Source: Candidatus Gastranaerophilales bacterium (lineage in GTDB: Bacteria > Cyanobacteriota > Vampirovibrionia > Gastranaerophilales > Gastranaerophilaceae). Taken from it: 64,000 bases of DNA. The notes below the pieces were generated by a model. That model worked only from the letters and a program-made list of their open reading frames with translations, did no database searches and was not told the origin of the DNA. Each line of letters starts with the position of its first letter. Positions within the stretch are counted from its first letter, which is position 1. Shown piece after piece: positions 41,361-49,804 of this stretch. The stretch is taken from the NCBI GenBank assembly GCA_944323045.1, contig CALUQX010000013.1, positions 1 to 64,000 of the forward strand, in the 5' to 3' direction. The translations under genes and the position numbers were made by a program.

Positions 41361-42661
41361 TTAAAAATGCTCCATAAAAGTTTAATTATATTATACGCAT
41401 CTTTGCCTAATTCTGCAAATTTTCTATCTGTAAAAATACTTTTTATAAAATCCAGATATTTTTTTCTTTTTGGAATACTGTCAACTGCTGTAAACATTTC
41501 AAAAAATGCGTTAATTTTTTTGAGATAATATTCAAGAAATGCATCTTTTCTGTTATGCATCACATCCATCAAATCTTTGTAAGTTTTTAAATCTTTCAGG
41601 ACAAATGAATTTTCAAGTTTTTTCTGATAGCGGGAGAGCATTGATGCTGAAAAATCTTTTTCTTTCAATGCAATAAGAATTGTTTCACCTGCAAGTTTAC
41701 CGCTAATAAGTGCCAGATTAGTGCCTTCCCAGTGCAGATTGTTAACAAGCATTGCCGCATCACCGGCAATAAGAACACCGTCAGAATAAAGCCGCGGTAA
41801 TTTTTTAAACCCGCCTTCAGGGATTAAATGTGCTGAATATTCAAGTAATTCTCCCCCCTTAATCAAAGGCGCGATTGTTGGATGGGACTTTAATTTGTCC
41901 AGCATTTCGTAAGGTTTAATTTCGTGTTCAACAAGTTCATTCAGCGTCAGACCGAATCCGATACTGACTGAATCTTTGTTTGTATACATAAAGCCAAGTC
42001 CGAGCATTCCAAGCATTGGACCGCCAAAAATTTCGTATATACAGCCTTCATCATCAGAGATATTAAATCTGTCGTTAATTTTTTCTCTGTCTAATTTTAT
42101 AACTTCTTTTACGCTCAGTGCAACATCTTTTGTCTGAATATCTTCACGAAGCCCGATTGATTTTGCCAGCAGAGAATTCACACCGTCAGCAAGAACAACA
42201 ACATCCGCATAATAATCTTCAAGTTCTGTTTTTACGCCAATAACCTTTTTTTCGCGTACAATCAATTCTTTTACAACCGTTTCTTCAACAATGTAAACGC
42301 CTTCTTTTTTCGCTTCTTCTGCCATCCAGCGGTCAAATTTCGCACGTATTACAGTATAACTTCCATATTCATAATCCTTATTTTTCCTGTAAGAAACAAT
42401 GGTTGAATCTTCTTTGTCAAGAATTGCATATTTATGTTCAACATTTCGGCGTTCCAAAGGCGCTGTTTTTTCAAAGTCAGGAAAAATTTCTTTTGTTGGT
42501 TGTGTGTAAATTGCGCCGCCAAAAACATTTTTGCTGCCTGAAAATTTTCCGCGTTCGATTAAGACGACTTTACCGCCGCCTCTTGCAACAGTAATTGCCG
42601 CCGCGATACCGGCAGGTCCCCCGCCAACGACTATAACATCAATCTTGTTTTCAAAATTCAT
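41357..42661 (-). CDS. fixC: FixC-like electron-transfer flavoprotein dehydrogenase
   Basis: A 434-aa FAD protein of the ETF-quinone oxidoreductase family. The start is ATG 42661 with GGAG 8 nt upstream; a 25-residue longer frame overlaps the rsmD promoter. The FAD site is VIVVGGGPAGIAAAITVARG, and GVLIAGDAAMLVNNLHWEGT is the second FAD-binding block. There is no C-terminal ferredoxin domain; that part is supplied by FixX. A fixAB pair must be elsewhere for bifurcation. It diverges from rsmD. Confidence 0.9.
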   Translation of the reverse strand: MNFENKIDVIVVGGGPAGIAAAITVARGGGKVVLIERGKFSGSKNVFGGAIYTQPTKEIFPDFEKTAPLERRNVEHKYAILDKEDSTIVSYRKNKDYEYGSYTVIRAKFDRWMAEEAKKEGVYIVEETVVKELIVREKKVIGVKTELEDYYADVVVLADGVNSLLAKSIGLREDIQTKDVALSVKEVIKLDREKINDRFNISDDEGCIYEIFGGPMLGMLGLGFMYTNKDSVSIGFGLTLNELVEHEIKPYEMLDKLKSHPTIAPLIKGGELLEYSAHLIPEGGFKKLPRLYSDGVLIAGDAAMLVNNLHWEGTNLALISGKLAGETILIALKEKDFSASMLSRYQKKLENSFVLKDLKTYKDLMDVMHNRKDAFLEYYLKKINAFFEMFTAVDSIPKRKKYLDFIKSIFTDRKFAELGKDAYNIIKLLWSIFK

Positions 42662-42723
42662 CAAACGCTCTCCATAAATATTCATCTCTTTGCAAACAAT
42701 TATACAATAAATCATGTTCATTG

Positions 42724-42729
42724 TAAAAT
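42724..42729 (+). promoter_or_regulatory. -10 box of rsmD, leaderless arrangement
   Basis: TAAAAT ends 7 nt before the ATG at 42737 and no ribosome site is present. Confidence 0.5.
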
Positions 42730-42736
42730 AGTTCAT

Positions 42737-43249
42737 ATGATTATAACAGCAGGCAGATACAAAGGACAGAAAATTACGGCGCCGGATGAGAATATTACAC
42801 GTCCGACACTCTCAAAAGTACGTATGGGAATATTTAATACATTGCAGGCAATGATTGATTTTGAAGGTAAATCTTTTCTTGATATGTATGCAGGGTCGGG
42901 TATTATGGGGCTTGAGGCAATTTCAAGAGGGTTTGAAACAGCCTGCGCAATTGAAAAGAATCCCAAAGCTGTTAACATCATAAAATTAAACTACAAAAAA
43001 TTTGACAAACATCCGCGTCTGATTATCGGAGATAGTTTAAAGGTCACACCGCGGCTTGAAGAAAAATTCGATGTGATTTATATAGACCCGCCGTATTTTT
43101 CAGGGTTTTATGAGAAAAGTCTGGAGGCAGTAAAAGAAGTTGCCTGCGGAATTGTTATTCTGGAACACGTAAATGATATAGAATTCAACGGGTATAAGTT
43201 GATAAAACAAAAAAACTACGGGGATAAAATAATATCATTTTTGAATTAA
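42737..43249 (+). CDS. rsmD: 16S rRNA (guanine966-N2)-methyltransferase
   Basis: A 170-aa Rossmann-fold methyltransferase. Family features: IITAGRYKGQKI at the N-terminus, RPTLSKVRMGIFN, the SAM site FLDMYAGSGIMGLEAISRG and the catalytic DPPY motif (YIDPPYFSGFY). It methylates G966 of 16S rRNA in the small subunit. Length is slightly shorter than usual (about 180-200 aa). It is a single gene diverging from fixC. Confidence 0.92.
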   Translation: MIITAGRYKGQKITAPDENITRPTLSKVRMGIFNTLQAMIDFEGKSFLDMYAGSGIMGLEAISRGFETACAIEKNPKAVNIIKLNYKKFDKHPRLIIGDSLKVTPRLEEKFDVIYIDPPYFSGFYEKSLEAVKEVACGIVILEHVNDIEFNGYKLIKQKNYGDKIISFLN

Positions 43250-43344
43250 ACAAAACTAAACAGATGCGCTAAAAAATTTCTAAATAGGTCAAATTTAAAA
43301 TGGATAGTTGTAAGCAAGTATATGCTGTTGTATAAAAAATAGAA

Positions 43345-43926
43345 TTATTTCTCGATAAATTTAAGCAATAATGAATAATCGCCATTATCAGCTTTTTGCA
43401 ATGCAGAAATATATTCTTTTCTTAGCTTTGAAATTTCTGTTAGACTTCCTGACCCCCAATTTAAAACCGGCTGACCAAATTGTTTCATTAATAAATCAGC
43501 CATTAGTCGAGAAATTCTGCCATTACCATTTGGAAAAGGATGAATTTGTACTAATCTGTGATGGAATCTAATGGCAATCTCTTTTTGAGAAAATGTCTGA
43601 TTTTCAATCCAGAATCTAACATCGTCTATTAATATTCTTAATTTCGGTTGTATTTCATATGGTGTGACACCTATATTTCGTTCACTTGTCCTGAAGGAAC
43701 CTGCCCATTTCCATATATCTCCAAACATTTTTTTGTGTAGTTTTTTAATAAACGTTTCATTTAAAATATCTTTTTTATTTTTTAAAAGCCAAATTTCAGC
43801 CTCAGCAATGCCTTTTGTTTCTAATTCATTAAGCTCTGCTCTTGTAGTAATCCATTTTGCCTTTAATTGTTGTTTTTCTTCTTCCGTAAGAGGAGTTGAG
43901 TTATCATCTGTTTCAAATATATTCAT
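43345..43926 (-). CDS. Fic-domain protein of the 'mobile mystery protein B' family
   Basis: A 193-aa protein. The Fic motif is complete: HPFPNGNGR (residues 129-137), so AMP-transfer activity is possible. The N-terminal ELNELETKGI, the MFGDIWKWAGSFRTSERNIG segment and WGSGSL match the MmyB family as I recall it. It is 6 nt after the HTH gene (MmyA), and the pair is known to move between genomes as a unit. A toxin-antitoxin-like role is plausible, though the pair has not to my knowledge been fully characterised. Confidence 0.88.
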   Translation of the reverse strand: MNIFETDDNSTPLTEEEKQQLKAKWITTRAELNELETKGIAEAEIWLLKNKKDILNETFIKKLHKKMFGDIWKWAGSFRTSERNIGVTPYEIQPKLRILIDDVRFWIENQTFSQKEIAIRFHHRLVQIHPFPNGNGRISRLMADLLMKQFGQPVLNWGSGSLTEISKLRKEYISALQKADNGDYSLLLKFIEK

Positions 43927-43932
43927 GGCATT

Positions 43933-44379
43933 TTACTCCTCATCATCCCAAATTCTTGAAATATTACCATCTAATAATTCTTCAATTATGTCTTTCAATA
44001 AATCATCTGTTTGTGCCAGTTGATTTTCTAACCCCATATTTTTATTAACTTTATTTAATATTTTTTGAGCTTTCCTTCTGGCTTGATTATAAATAATATC
44101 ATCGATATTTTCTCTGGGAACAATTGCATAAGAAAAATCGCAATTTAATGCGTCTGCAATTCTCTCCATTGTAGAAATTTTTATATTTTTCTCATTTTTT
44201 TCCATTGCAACAATTCTGGGCTGAGAAATTTCCAGCTTTTTTGCCAGTTGAGTTGTTGTCATTCCAAGAAATTCTCGAATAGTTTTTAACCACCCTTGAG
44301 GCGGTTTGTCAATAATAGTTTTTTTGAAAGCATCAAATTTTTTTTGATAAGAGCGTCTTAAGATTTTTTTGTTATCCAT
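43933..44379 (-). CDS. HTH protein of the 'mobile mystery protein A' family
   Basis: A 148-aa DNA-binding protein. The XRE HTH is at about residues 32-85 (MTTTQLAKKLEISQPRIVAM). The N-terminal LRRSYQKKFDAF and GWLKTIREFLGM segments are typical of MmyA. It precedes the Fic gene and probably represses their shared promoter (TTGACA/TATAAT at 44412-44439) and counters the Fic protein. The unit's flanks show no attachment site. Confidence 0.88.
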   Translation of the reverse strand: MDNKKILRRSYQKKFDAFKKTIIDKPPQGWLKTIREFLGMTTTQLAKKLEISQPRIVAMEKNEKNIKISTMERIADALNCDFSYAIVPRENIDDIIYNQARRKAQKILNKVNKNMGLENQLAQTDDLLKDIIEELLDGNISRIWDDEE

Positions 44380-44411
44380 ATATTACCTATATATTATAAT
44401 ATCATAATTAT

Positions 44412-44439
44412 ATTATAACATATTTATTATAATTGTCAA
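44412..44439 (-). promoter_or_regulatory. Promoter of the MmyA/MmyB operon
   Basis: On the minus strand TTGACA, a 16-nt spacer and TATAAT, 32 nt before the ATG. The surroundings (44385-44460) are rich in TATAAT-like palindromic strings that could bind the HTH protein. Confidence 0.75.
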
Positions 44440-44505
44440 CATAATTTATAATATTTAAGTTATAAATTTAAATCCAAAATCCAAACATTTTCCCAGATGG
44501 AATAC

Positions 44506-45843
44506 TTATTTTCCTATGCAAAAATGGTCAAATATGTTATTCAGAATTTCGTCGGTTACAACTTCGCCTGTAATTTCATCCAGATACAAAAGCGCGGTTT
44601 TCAAATCTATTGATATCAAATCCTGCAATTCGTTTATTTTGGCTGCATCTAATGCTTGAATTAAACTTTCGCGGCATTTACAAAGACAATCCTGCTGGCG
44701 GCTGTTTGTGACATATTCCATTTCATCAGGCGAAAAATTATATACAATTTCTTTGATTTTACTCTTCAATTCTTCAATACCGTCACCTGTTTTTGTGGAT
44801 ATTAAAATTTCTCCCTCAGCAGGTACAGCTTGTACAAGATCCGATTTATTCGCCACAATTAAATGTGTTTTATCCTTGATTAAATCCAGAATAATTTTAT
44901 CTTCTTCTGTCATACCTGCTGATACATCATACAAAAACAGAACTAAATCCGCATCTTCTGCAGACTGTTTTGAGTATTCAATTCCTATTTCTTCGACTTT
45001 ACCGACATCTTCATTATCCCGGATACCTGCTGTGTCAATCAAAGTAATTGCGACATCCCAATCAAGATTTTCTTTTAATACATCGCGGGTTGTGCCTGCA
45101 ATATCGGTAACAATCGCGCGTTCGACATTTAATAATGTATTAAACAAAGAAGATTTCCCGACATTAGGTCGACCGACAATCGCTATTTTTACTCCCTGTC
45201 TAAGTATATCAGAAGACCTTGCACCTGCAAGAATTTTATCAATCTTTTCTAATGCTTTTTCAAATTCCGAAATTATATATGAATATTCAGGTTCTGCAAC
45301 ATCTTCCGGAAAATCAATGCCTGCAATGATTTTTGACAGAACGTTGAAAATATCTGTTCTTATTTCTTTGATTTTTTCCCCTAAAACTCCTGACAAATTT
45401 TTGGCAGATTGTTTGGCAAAGTTCTTTGTTTTCGCATGAATCAAATCTGCAACAGCTTCAGCTTGTGACAAATCCATTTTTTTATTCAAAAAAGCGCGTT
45501 TGGTAAACTCTCCGCGTTCTGCTGTTCTGGCTCCGTTTTGCAAAACTAAATCAAGAATGTTTCTGACAACATTAATTCCGCCATGACAGTGAATTTCAAT
45601 AACATCTTCACCTGTATAGCTGTTAGGATTTTTAAACGGCAAAACAAGAACTTCATCTATCTTTTTGTCGCCGTCCATAATCCAGCCATGAGCAATTCTG
45701 CCGGCTTCAAGATTCTTTTTTGAGAATATTTTTCCGATAATCTCAAAACTTCTATCACCGGAAATCCTTATTACTCCTACGCCGCCGGTGCCTATAGGTG
45801 TTGCTATTGCTGTTATTGTATCAAATTCCTGCAAAATGTTCAT
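44506..45843 (-). CDS. mnmE: tRNA modification GTPase MnmE
   Basis: With MnmG, modifies the wobble uridine of several tRNAs. The 445-aa protein has the N-terminal folate-binding domain (ATPIGTGGVGVIRISG), a central helical domain, the inserted G domain (GRPNVGKSSLFNTLL, DIAGTTRDV, DTAGIRD, NKSD) and the invariant C-terminal FCIGK. The length is standard. It diverges from the large TPR gene, and the two promoters probably overlap in the 57-nt gap. Confidence 0.97.
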   Translation of the reverse strand: MNILQEFDTITAIATPIGTGGVGVIRISGDRSFEIIGKIFSKKNLEAGRIAHGWIMDGDKKIDEVLVLPFKNPNSYTGEDVIEIHCHGGINVVRNILDLVLQNGARTAERGEFTKRAFLNKKMDLSQAEAVADLIHAKTKNFAKQSAKNLSGVLGEKIKEIRTDIFNVLSKIIAGIDFPEDVAEPEYSYIISEFEKALEKIDKILAGARSSDILRQGVKIAIVGRPNVGKSSLFNTLLNVERAIVTDIAGTTRDVLKENLDWDVAITLIDTAGIRDNEDVGKVEEIGIEYSKQSAEDADLVLFLYDVSAGMTEEDKIILDLIKDKTHLIVANKSDLVQAVPAEGEILISTKTGDGIEELKSKIKEIVYNFSPDEMEYVTNSRQQDCLCKCRESLIQALDAAKINELQDLISIDLKTALLYLDEITGEVVTDEILNNIFDHFCIGK

Positions 45844-45864
45844 ACATTTACATTAGCACAATAT

Positions 45865-45893
45865 TTGCGAATTTGTCCAGTTCCTGCTATAAT
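45865..45893 (+). promoter_or_regulatory. Promoter of the large TPR gene, leaderless arrangement
   Basis: TTGCGA (45865-45870), a 17-nt spacer, TATAAT (45888-45893), then 7 nt to ATG 45901. This is the clearest full promoter in the window to place the transcription start at the start codon. Confidence 0.75.
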
Positions 45894-45900
45894 ATTTGCT

Positions 45901-47664
45901 ATGGAAATGACTTTAGATGACATACAAAATTTAATAGCTGAAAAAAAATTCTATGAGGCAATCCAAAAACTTCAGCCGATTATTGAAAATAATGAAAAAG
46001 ATATTGATGCATTGAAACTTCTCGGATTGTGTTATATAAATCTTGAGGATTTTGAAAGCGGAAGAAATGCTTTTGAAACTGTAGTAAAATACTATCCTGA
46101 TGATGCGACAAGCTGGTTTTATCTGGCAAACTGTTATGACAATCTTGAAGATTATTTGCATGCTGTGCCGGCTTATGAAAAAGTTATTGAACTCAGAGAA
46201 AACTATCTTGAAGCTTACAAATGCCTGTGTATAATCTATGTAAAAAATAAAGAGCCGGAAAAAGCTATTGAGTTAGGTAAAAATGCCATAGAATTTTCTC
46301 AGGAAGATTACACAATTTTCTACATCATCGGCACAGCCTATATGTCCATGAGAAAGTTTGAAGAAAGTGTTTATTATCTTGAAAAAGCACTTGAATTAAA
46401 TCCTGAACATGCACAGCTTTACAACAACCTCGGAACATCTTATGTAACTATCGGGAATTTAGAAAAAGCTTACGATAATTTTATAAAAGCTGCTGAATTA
46501 GATGATACAAATTCAATCACATACTTTAACATCGGTTCAATTTTGCAGATGCAAAACAAACATAAAGAAGCCTGCGTGTATTTCCAACTGGCTTATGATT
46601 TAGAACAACAGGACTCTTATCTCATTGCAATGGCGTTGTCTGAAGTTAAAGCTGAAGATTATGAAAATGCTATCAAGCACTACAAAATACTTACTGCACA
46701 TCATCCGGAAAAACCTAATTACCAGTACAATCTGGCTGTATGTTATGAAATGGTAGGCAAACTCGATATGGCAATAGGAATTCTCGCTCATCTTGTTCTG
46801 CTTAACCCGAAATCCGTAACCATGTCACAAAAATTAGCCAATCTGTATCTGAAAATAGGACAGCCGCTGCGTGCAAAAGATATTTACGAACGGCTTATAG
46901 TCATGGGGAATGTTTCTCACGAATTGTATTATGAATTTGCGCATGTCTGTGTCATGACAAATGATATGGATAAAGCCGAAAGAATTCTGAAAAAAGTTAT
47001 TGATTTAAATCCTGAATTTGCACAGGCTCACAAAGATCTCGGCGTTATCTATCTTTCAAAAAGACTGTTTGACTATGCAGAAGATGAATTTAAAAAAGCA
47101 CTGGAACTTGCGCCGGATAATTTCTCAATACTTTTTGAATACGCAAATTATCTGCATGCAACAACTGACTTCAAAAAATCAGATGAATACTATCAAAAAG
47201 CGCTTGAATTAAATCCGCATGATACTAATGCACTTGCTTTTTCTGCATTAAATAAAATTCTCCTGCAGGATTTTGACAAAGGGTGGGAACAGATTGAACA
47301 TGCTCTTGAACATTCCCCTAACGATAGTTTCTTCAGCTATATAGCAGGTAAAATCAAATATTTAACAAAGGATTATGAAGAAGCAAAAAGGTATTTAATA
47401 GCCTCTTTTGAAACAAAAAAGACCCACGATGTTGAAAATCTTTTAGGACTTTGCTATTTTGAATTGGGAAATTACGCTCAGGCAAATGTTATTTTCGAAA
47501 AAATGCTTGAGCAAAACCCTCTGAATTTAAATCTGCTTTTAAGCAGTGCTCGTTGTCTTGAAAAACTCGGCGAAAATGACAAGGCATTAGAAAAACTAGA
47601 CAAAATCGTAGATGCGTTTCCTGAATGCGAAGAAGCACACGAAATGATTAGACGTCTGTCTTAA
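45901..47664 (+). CDS. Large TPR-repeat protein
   Basis: The start is taken as ATG 45901; an upstream in-frame start at 45865 would lie on the -35 box. The 587-aa protein is TPR from end to end, about sixteen 34-residue repeats (SWFYLANCYDNLEDYLHAVP; AQLYNNLGTSYVTIGNLEKA). No catalytic domain, signal or membrane helix. Proteins of this kind in Cyanobacteria-related lineages act as scaffolds, including in pilus assembly; the type IV pilus operon lies 1 kb away, but a link is inference. Its end overlaps the convergent SDR gene by 17 nt. Confidence 0.88.
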   Translation: MEMTLDDIQNLIAEKKFYEAIQKLQPIIENNEKDIDALKLLGLCYINLEDFESGRNAFETVVKYYPDDATSWFYLANCYDNLEDYLHAVPAYEKVIELRENYLEAYKCLCIIYVKNKEPEKAIELGKNAIEFSQEDYTIFYIIGTAYMSMRKFEESVYYLEKALELNPEHAQLYNNLGTSYVTIGNLEKAYDNFIKAAELDDTNSITYFNIGSILQMQNKHKEACVYFQLAYDLEQQDSYLIAMALSEVKAEDYENAIKHYKILTAHHPEKPNYQYNLAVCYEMVGKLDMAIGILAHLVLLNPKSVTMSQKLANLYLKIGQPLRAKDIYERLIVMGNVSHELYYEFAHVCVMTNDMDKAERILKKVIDLNPEFAQAHKDLGVIYLSKRLFDYAEDEFKKALELAPDNFSILFEYANYLHATTDFKKSDEYYQKALELNPHDTNALAFSALNKILLQDFDKGWEQIEHALEHSPNDSFFSYIAGKIKYLTKDYEEAKRYLIASFETKKTHDVENLLGLCYFELGNYAQANVIFEKMLEQNPLNLNLLLSSARCLEKLGENDKALEKLDKIVDAFPECEEAHEMIRRLS

Positions 47665-48541
47665 TATTATCAGCATCTTCAGATTTGTTTTCTAAATTTT
47701 TATTTTTAATTTTTGCCGCATTTTTAAATCTCACTTCCATACCTTTTTTGATAATTTTATTCACCCAGTCCTGCGGCAGTTTAGAAACACATTCTGCTAG
47801 TTTTGCATCCCAGCCTACAGTATATGTTGATTTTGGATTAGGATTTTTTTCTATTTCTTCAATAACTCTGACAACTTCCATAACATCAAGCCCATATGTT
47901 TCATTTTTACGGGCATTTTCAATTATATAATCCAGTTCTACTTCAAACCCTTTTGCGGATTCTATAGAGTCTTTATTATCATCAATAGATTTTCCCCATA
48001 ATGGAGTTGCAATAACCCCGGGTTTTACAGAAATCACCTTGATATTCTTATGTGTTTCCAGTAAAAGTGCATTAAACATGATATCCAGTGCTCTTTTTGA
48101 TGCGCAATAAGGACTCACAAAAGGAAATATCCCGAAACTTGATTTTGAACTAATATTTATAATTTTAGAATTTTCCAGCACAGGTAAAAGTCTTTGTGTG
48201 AAATCAAGATGTCCGAATGTGTTAACCTCAAACTGTTCTCTAATACGTTTTAAATCAATATTTTCTATTGCCCCTGCCACAACACATCCGGCAGCATTTA
48301 TCAAAGTATCAACATGGTCTGTCTTAACTTTGATAAAATTTGCGGCAAAAGCTACACTGTCAATCAGTTTTAAATCAATATAAAACGGTATTACATTGTG
48401 AGAAATGGCTTTCAATTCTTCAACCATTTTTTCATTTCGGTATCCGGCAAAAACTGTATTGTCCTTTGCAAACACTTTACACAGTGCTTTTCCGATACCT
48501 GATGTTGCACCGGTTATAACAATATTCTTTTTTTCAGGCAT
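47648..48541 (-). CDS. Short-chain dehydrogenase/reductase
   Basis: A 297-aa SDR. The cofactor motif is TGATSGIG near the N-terminus, NAAG in the middle, and the catalytic Ser and YCASK (YxxxK) are present. The C-terminal 25 residues are Lys/Asn-rich. The substrate is unknown. It starts 20 nt after pilC on the same strand and could be the last gene of the pilus operon, though functional connection is doubtful. Confidence 0.9.
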   Translation of the reverse strand: MPEKKNIVITGATSGIGKALCKVFAKDNTVFAGYRNEKMVEELKAISHNVIPFYIDLKLIDSVAFAANFIKVKTDHVDTLINAAGCVVAGAIENIDLKRIREQFEVNTFGHLDFTQRLLPVLENSKIINISSKSSFGIFPFVSPYCASKRALDIMFNALLLETHKNIKVISVKPGVIATPLWGKSIDDNKDSIESAKGFEVELDYIIENARKNETYGLDVMEVVRVIEEIEKNPNPKSTYTVGWDAKLAECVSKLPQDWVNKIIKKGMEVRFKNAAKIKNKNLENKSEDADNIKTDV

Positions 48542-48560
48542 ATCAACCCCCTGTTTTTTA

Positions 48561-49790
48561 TTAGTCCATCATGTAGGATGCGAACAACGGCAGGTACAGT
48601 GCTAATGCCAGAGTTAATACAATACTGCCGATAACAAGTAACATAATCGGTTCAATCATCTTTGTCATCGTGTCAATAATTGTATCGAGCTTTTTATCAA
48701 TAAACACAGTTGCCTGATAAAGCATTTCGCCCAGACGACCTGATTGTTCACCTGTTGCTATCATAAATAAAATCATTCGCGGCATAACGCGTGTTGTTCT
48801 TAATGCAACAGACAAATGCTGCCCCTGCTGAACTTTTGTTGTTGCTGTTTCAATTCTGTCTTTTAATGTATGATTTGTCAGAGTAAGATTTGACAGATAC
48901 AAACATTCAATAATCGGCACACCCGCATCGTAGCAAACCTGCAATACTGATACAAAGTTTGAAAAGTTAGAAAACTGAATCAAATCTGAAAGGAGCGGGA
49001 TTTTTAACACCCATTCATCAATTTTCTTCTTACTAGGCTCCCAGCGGAATAGAAATGCTATGAGTCCGACAATTGAGCCGATAATCAGCGGGACAAAGAA
49101 CCAGTAAGTTTTCAAAAATACCCCGATATCCATTAATGTTTGTGTAATCCATGGTAATTCACGCCCCATATTGTCAAACATTTCTTTGAACACAGGGAAT
49201 ACAAACATAAGCATTATAAGAACGATTATTATAGCAAGGATAATTACGAATGCCGGATACATAAGCGTTCCGATAACTTTACCTCTTACGGCTTCTTCTT
49301 TTGTCAGAAGTTCTAATAAACGAGCGAGAGTTTTTTCAAGTTCACCGGAATCTTCACCGGCTTTACAAAGCCCGACATAAATCTGTCCGAACTGGTGAGG
49401 ATATCTAGCAATTGTATCTGCAAATGTAGACCCCGCCATAATCTGACGGCGCAATTCCTTTGCAACAAGCCTTACTTTTAATTTTGCAGCATCGTTTTCA
49501 ATAAACATCAGCGATTCGATTATCGGAATACCTGACTGTGCCAGAATCTGCAAAGTAGAAGTAAAGTTAATTTTGTCGCCGAGTCCGAGGGTCTTCATTT
49601 TTGCAACGTCAAATTCTTTTCTGACGGCTTTTTCATCTACCTGCGGCTTAGATTTTTCTTCGTAAACCTTTGTTGGCATAAACCCTAACTGGCGTATGGC
49701 TTCTCTGGCTGAACGCAAATCATTTGCTTCAACCTTGCCTTTTACTACATCTCTATTATTTTTTAATGCTACGTAACTATATATTGTCAT
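48561..49790 (-). CDS. pilC: PilC/GspF inner membrane platform protein
   Basis: A 409-aa membrane protein of type IV pilus or type II secretion systems. It has two GspF domains, each a helical bundle plus membrane helices (first GDKINFTSTLQILAQSGIPI; second IQFSNFSNFVSVLQVCYDAG), and the family GEDSGELEKTL and GEQSGRLGEM motifs. The N-terminal YSYVALKNNRDVVKG is also typical. It couples the ATPase PilB to pilin insertion. Third of four pilus genes (pilP-like, pilQ, pilB, pilC). Confidence 0.93.
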   Translation of the reverse strand: MTIYSYVALKNNRDVVKGKVEANDLRSAREAIRQLGFMPTKVYEEKSKPQVDEKAVRKEFDVAKMKTLGLGDKINFTSTLQILAQSGIPIIESLMFIENDAAKLKVRLVAKELRRQIMAGSTFADTIARYPHQFGQIYVGLCKAGEDSGELEKTLARLLELLTKEEAVRGKVIGTLMYPAFVIILAIIIVLIMLMFVFPVFKEMFDNMGRELPWITQTLMDIGVFLKTYWFFVPLIIGSIVGLIAFLFRWEPSKKKIDEWVLKIPLLSDLIQFSNFSNFVSVLQVCYDAGVPIIECLYLSNLTLTNHTLKDRIETATTKVQQGQHLSVALRTTRVMPRMILFMIATGEQSGRLGEMLYQATVFIDKKLDTIIDTMTKMIEPIMLLVIGSIVLTLALALYLPLFASYMMD

Positions 49791-49804
49791 TGATTATACA
49801 CCTG

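Noticed and set aside
44708-45439. 243-codon open frame on the plus strand
   Set aside because: It lies opposite mnmE, a certain gene, has Ser/Ile-rich composition typical of antisense reading and no ribosome site.
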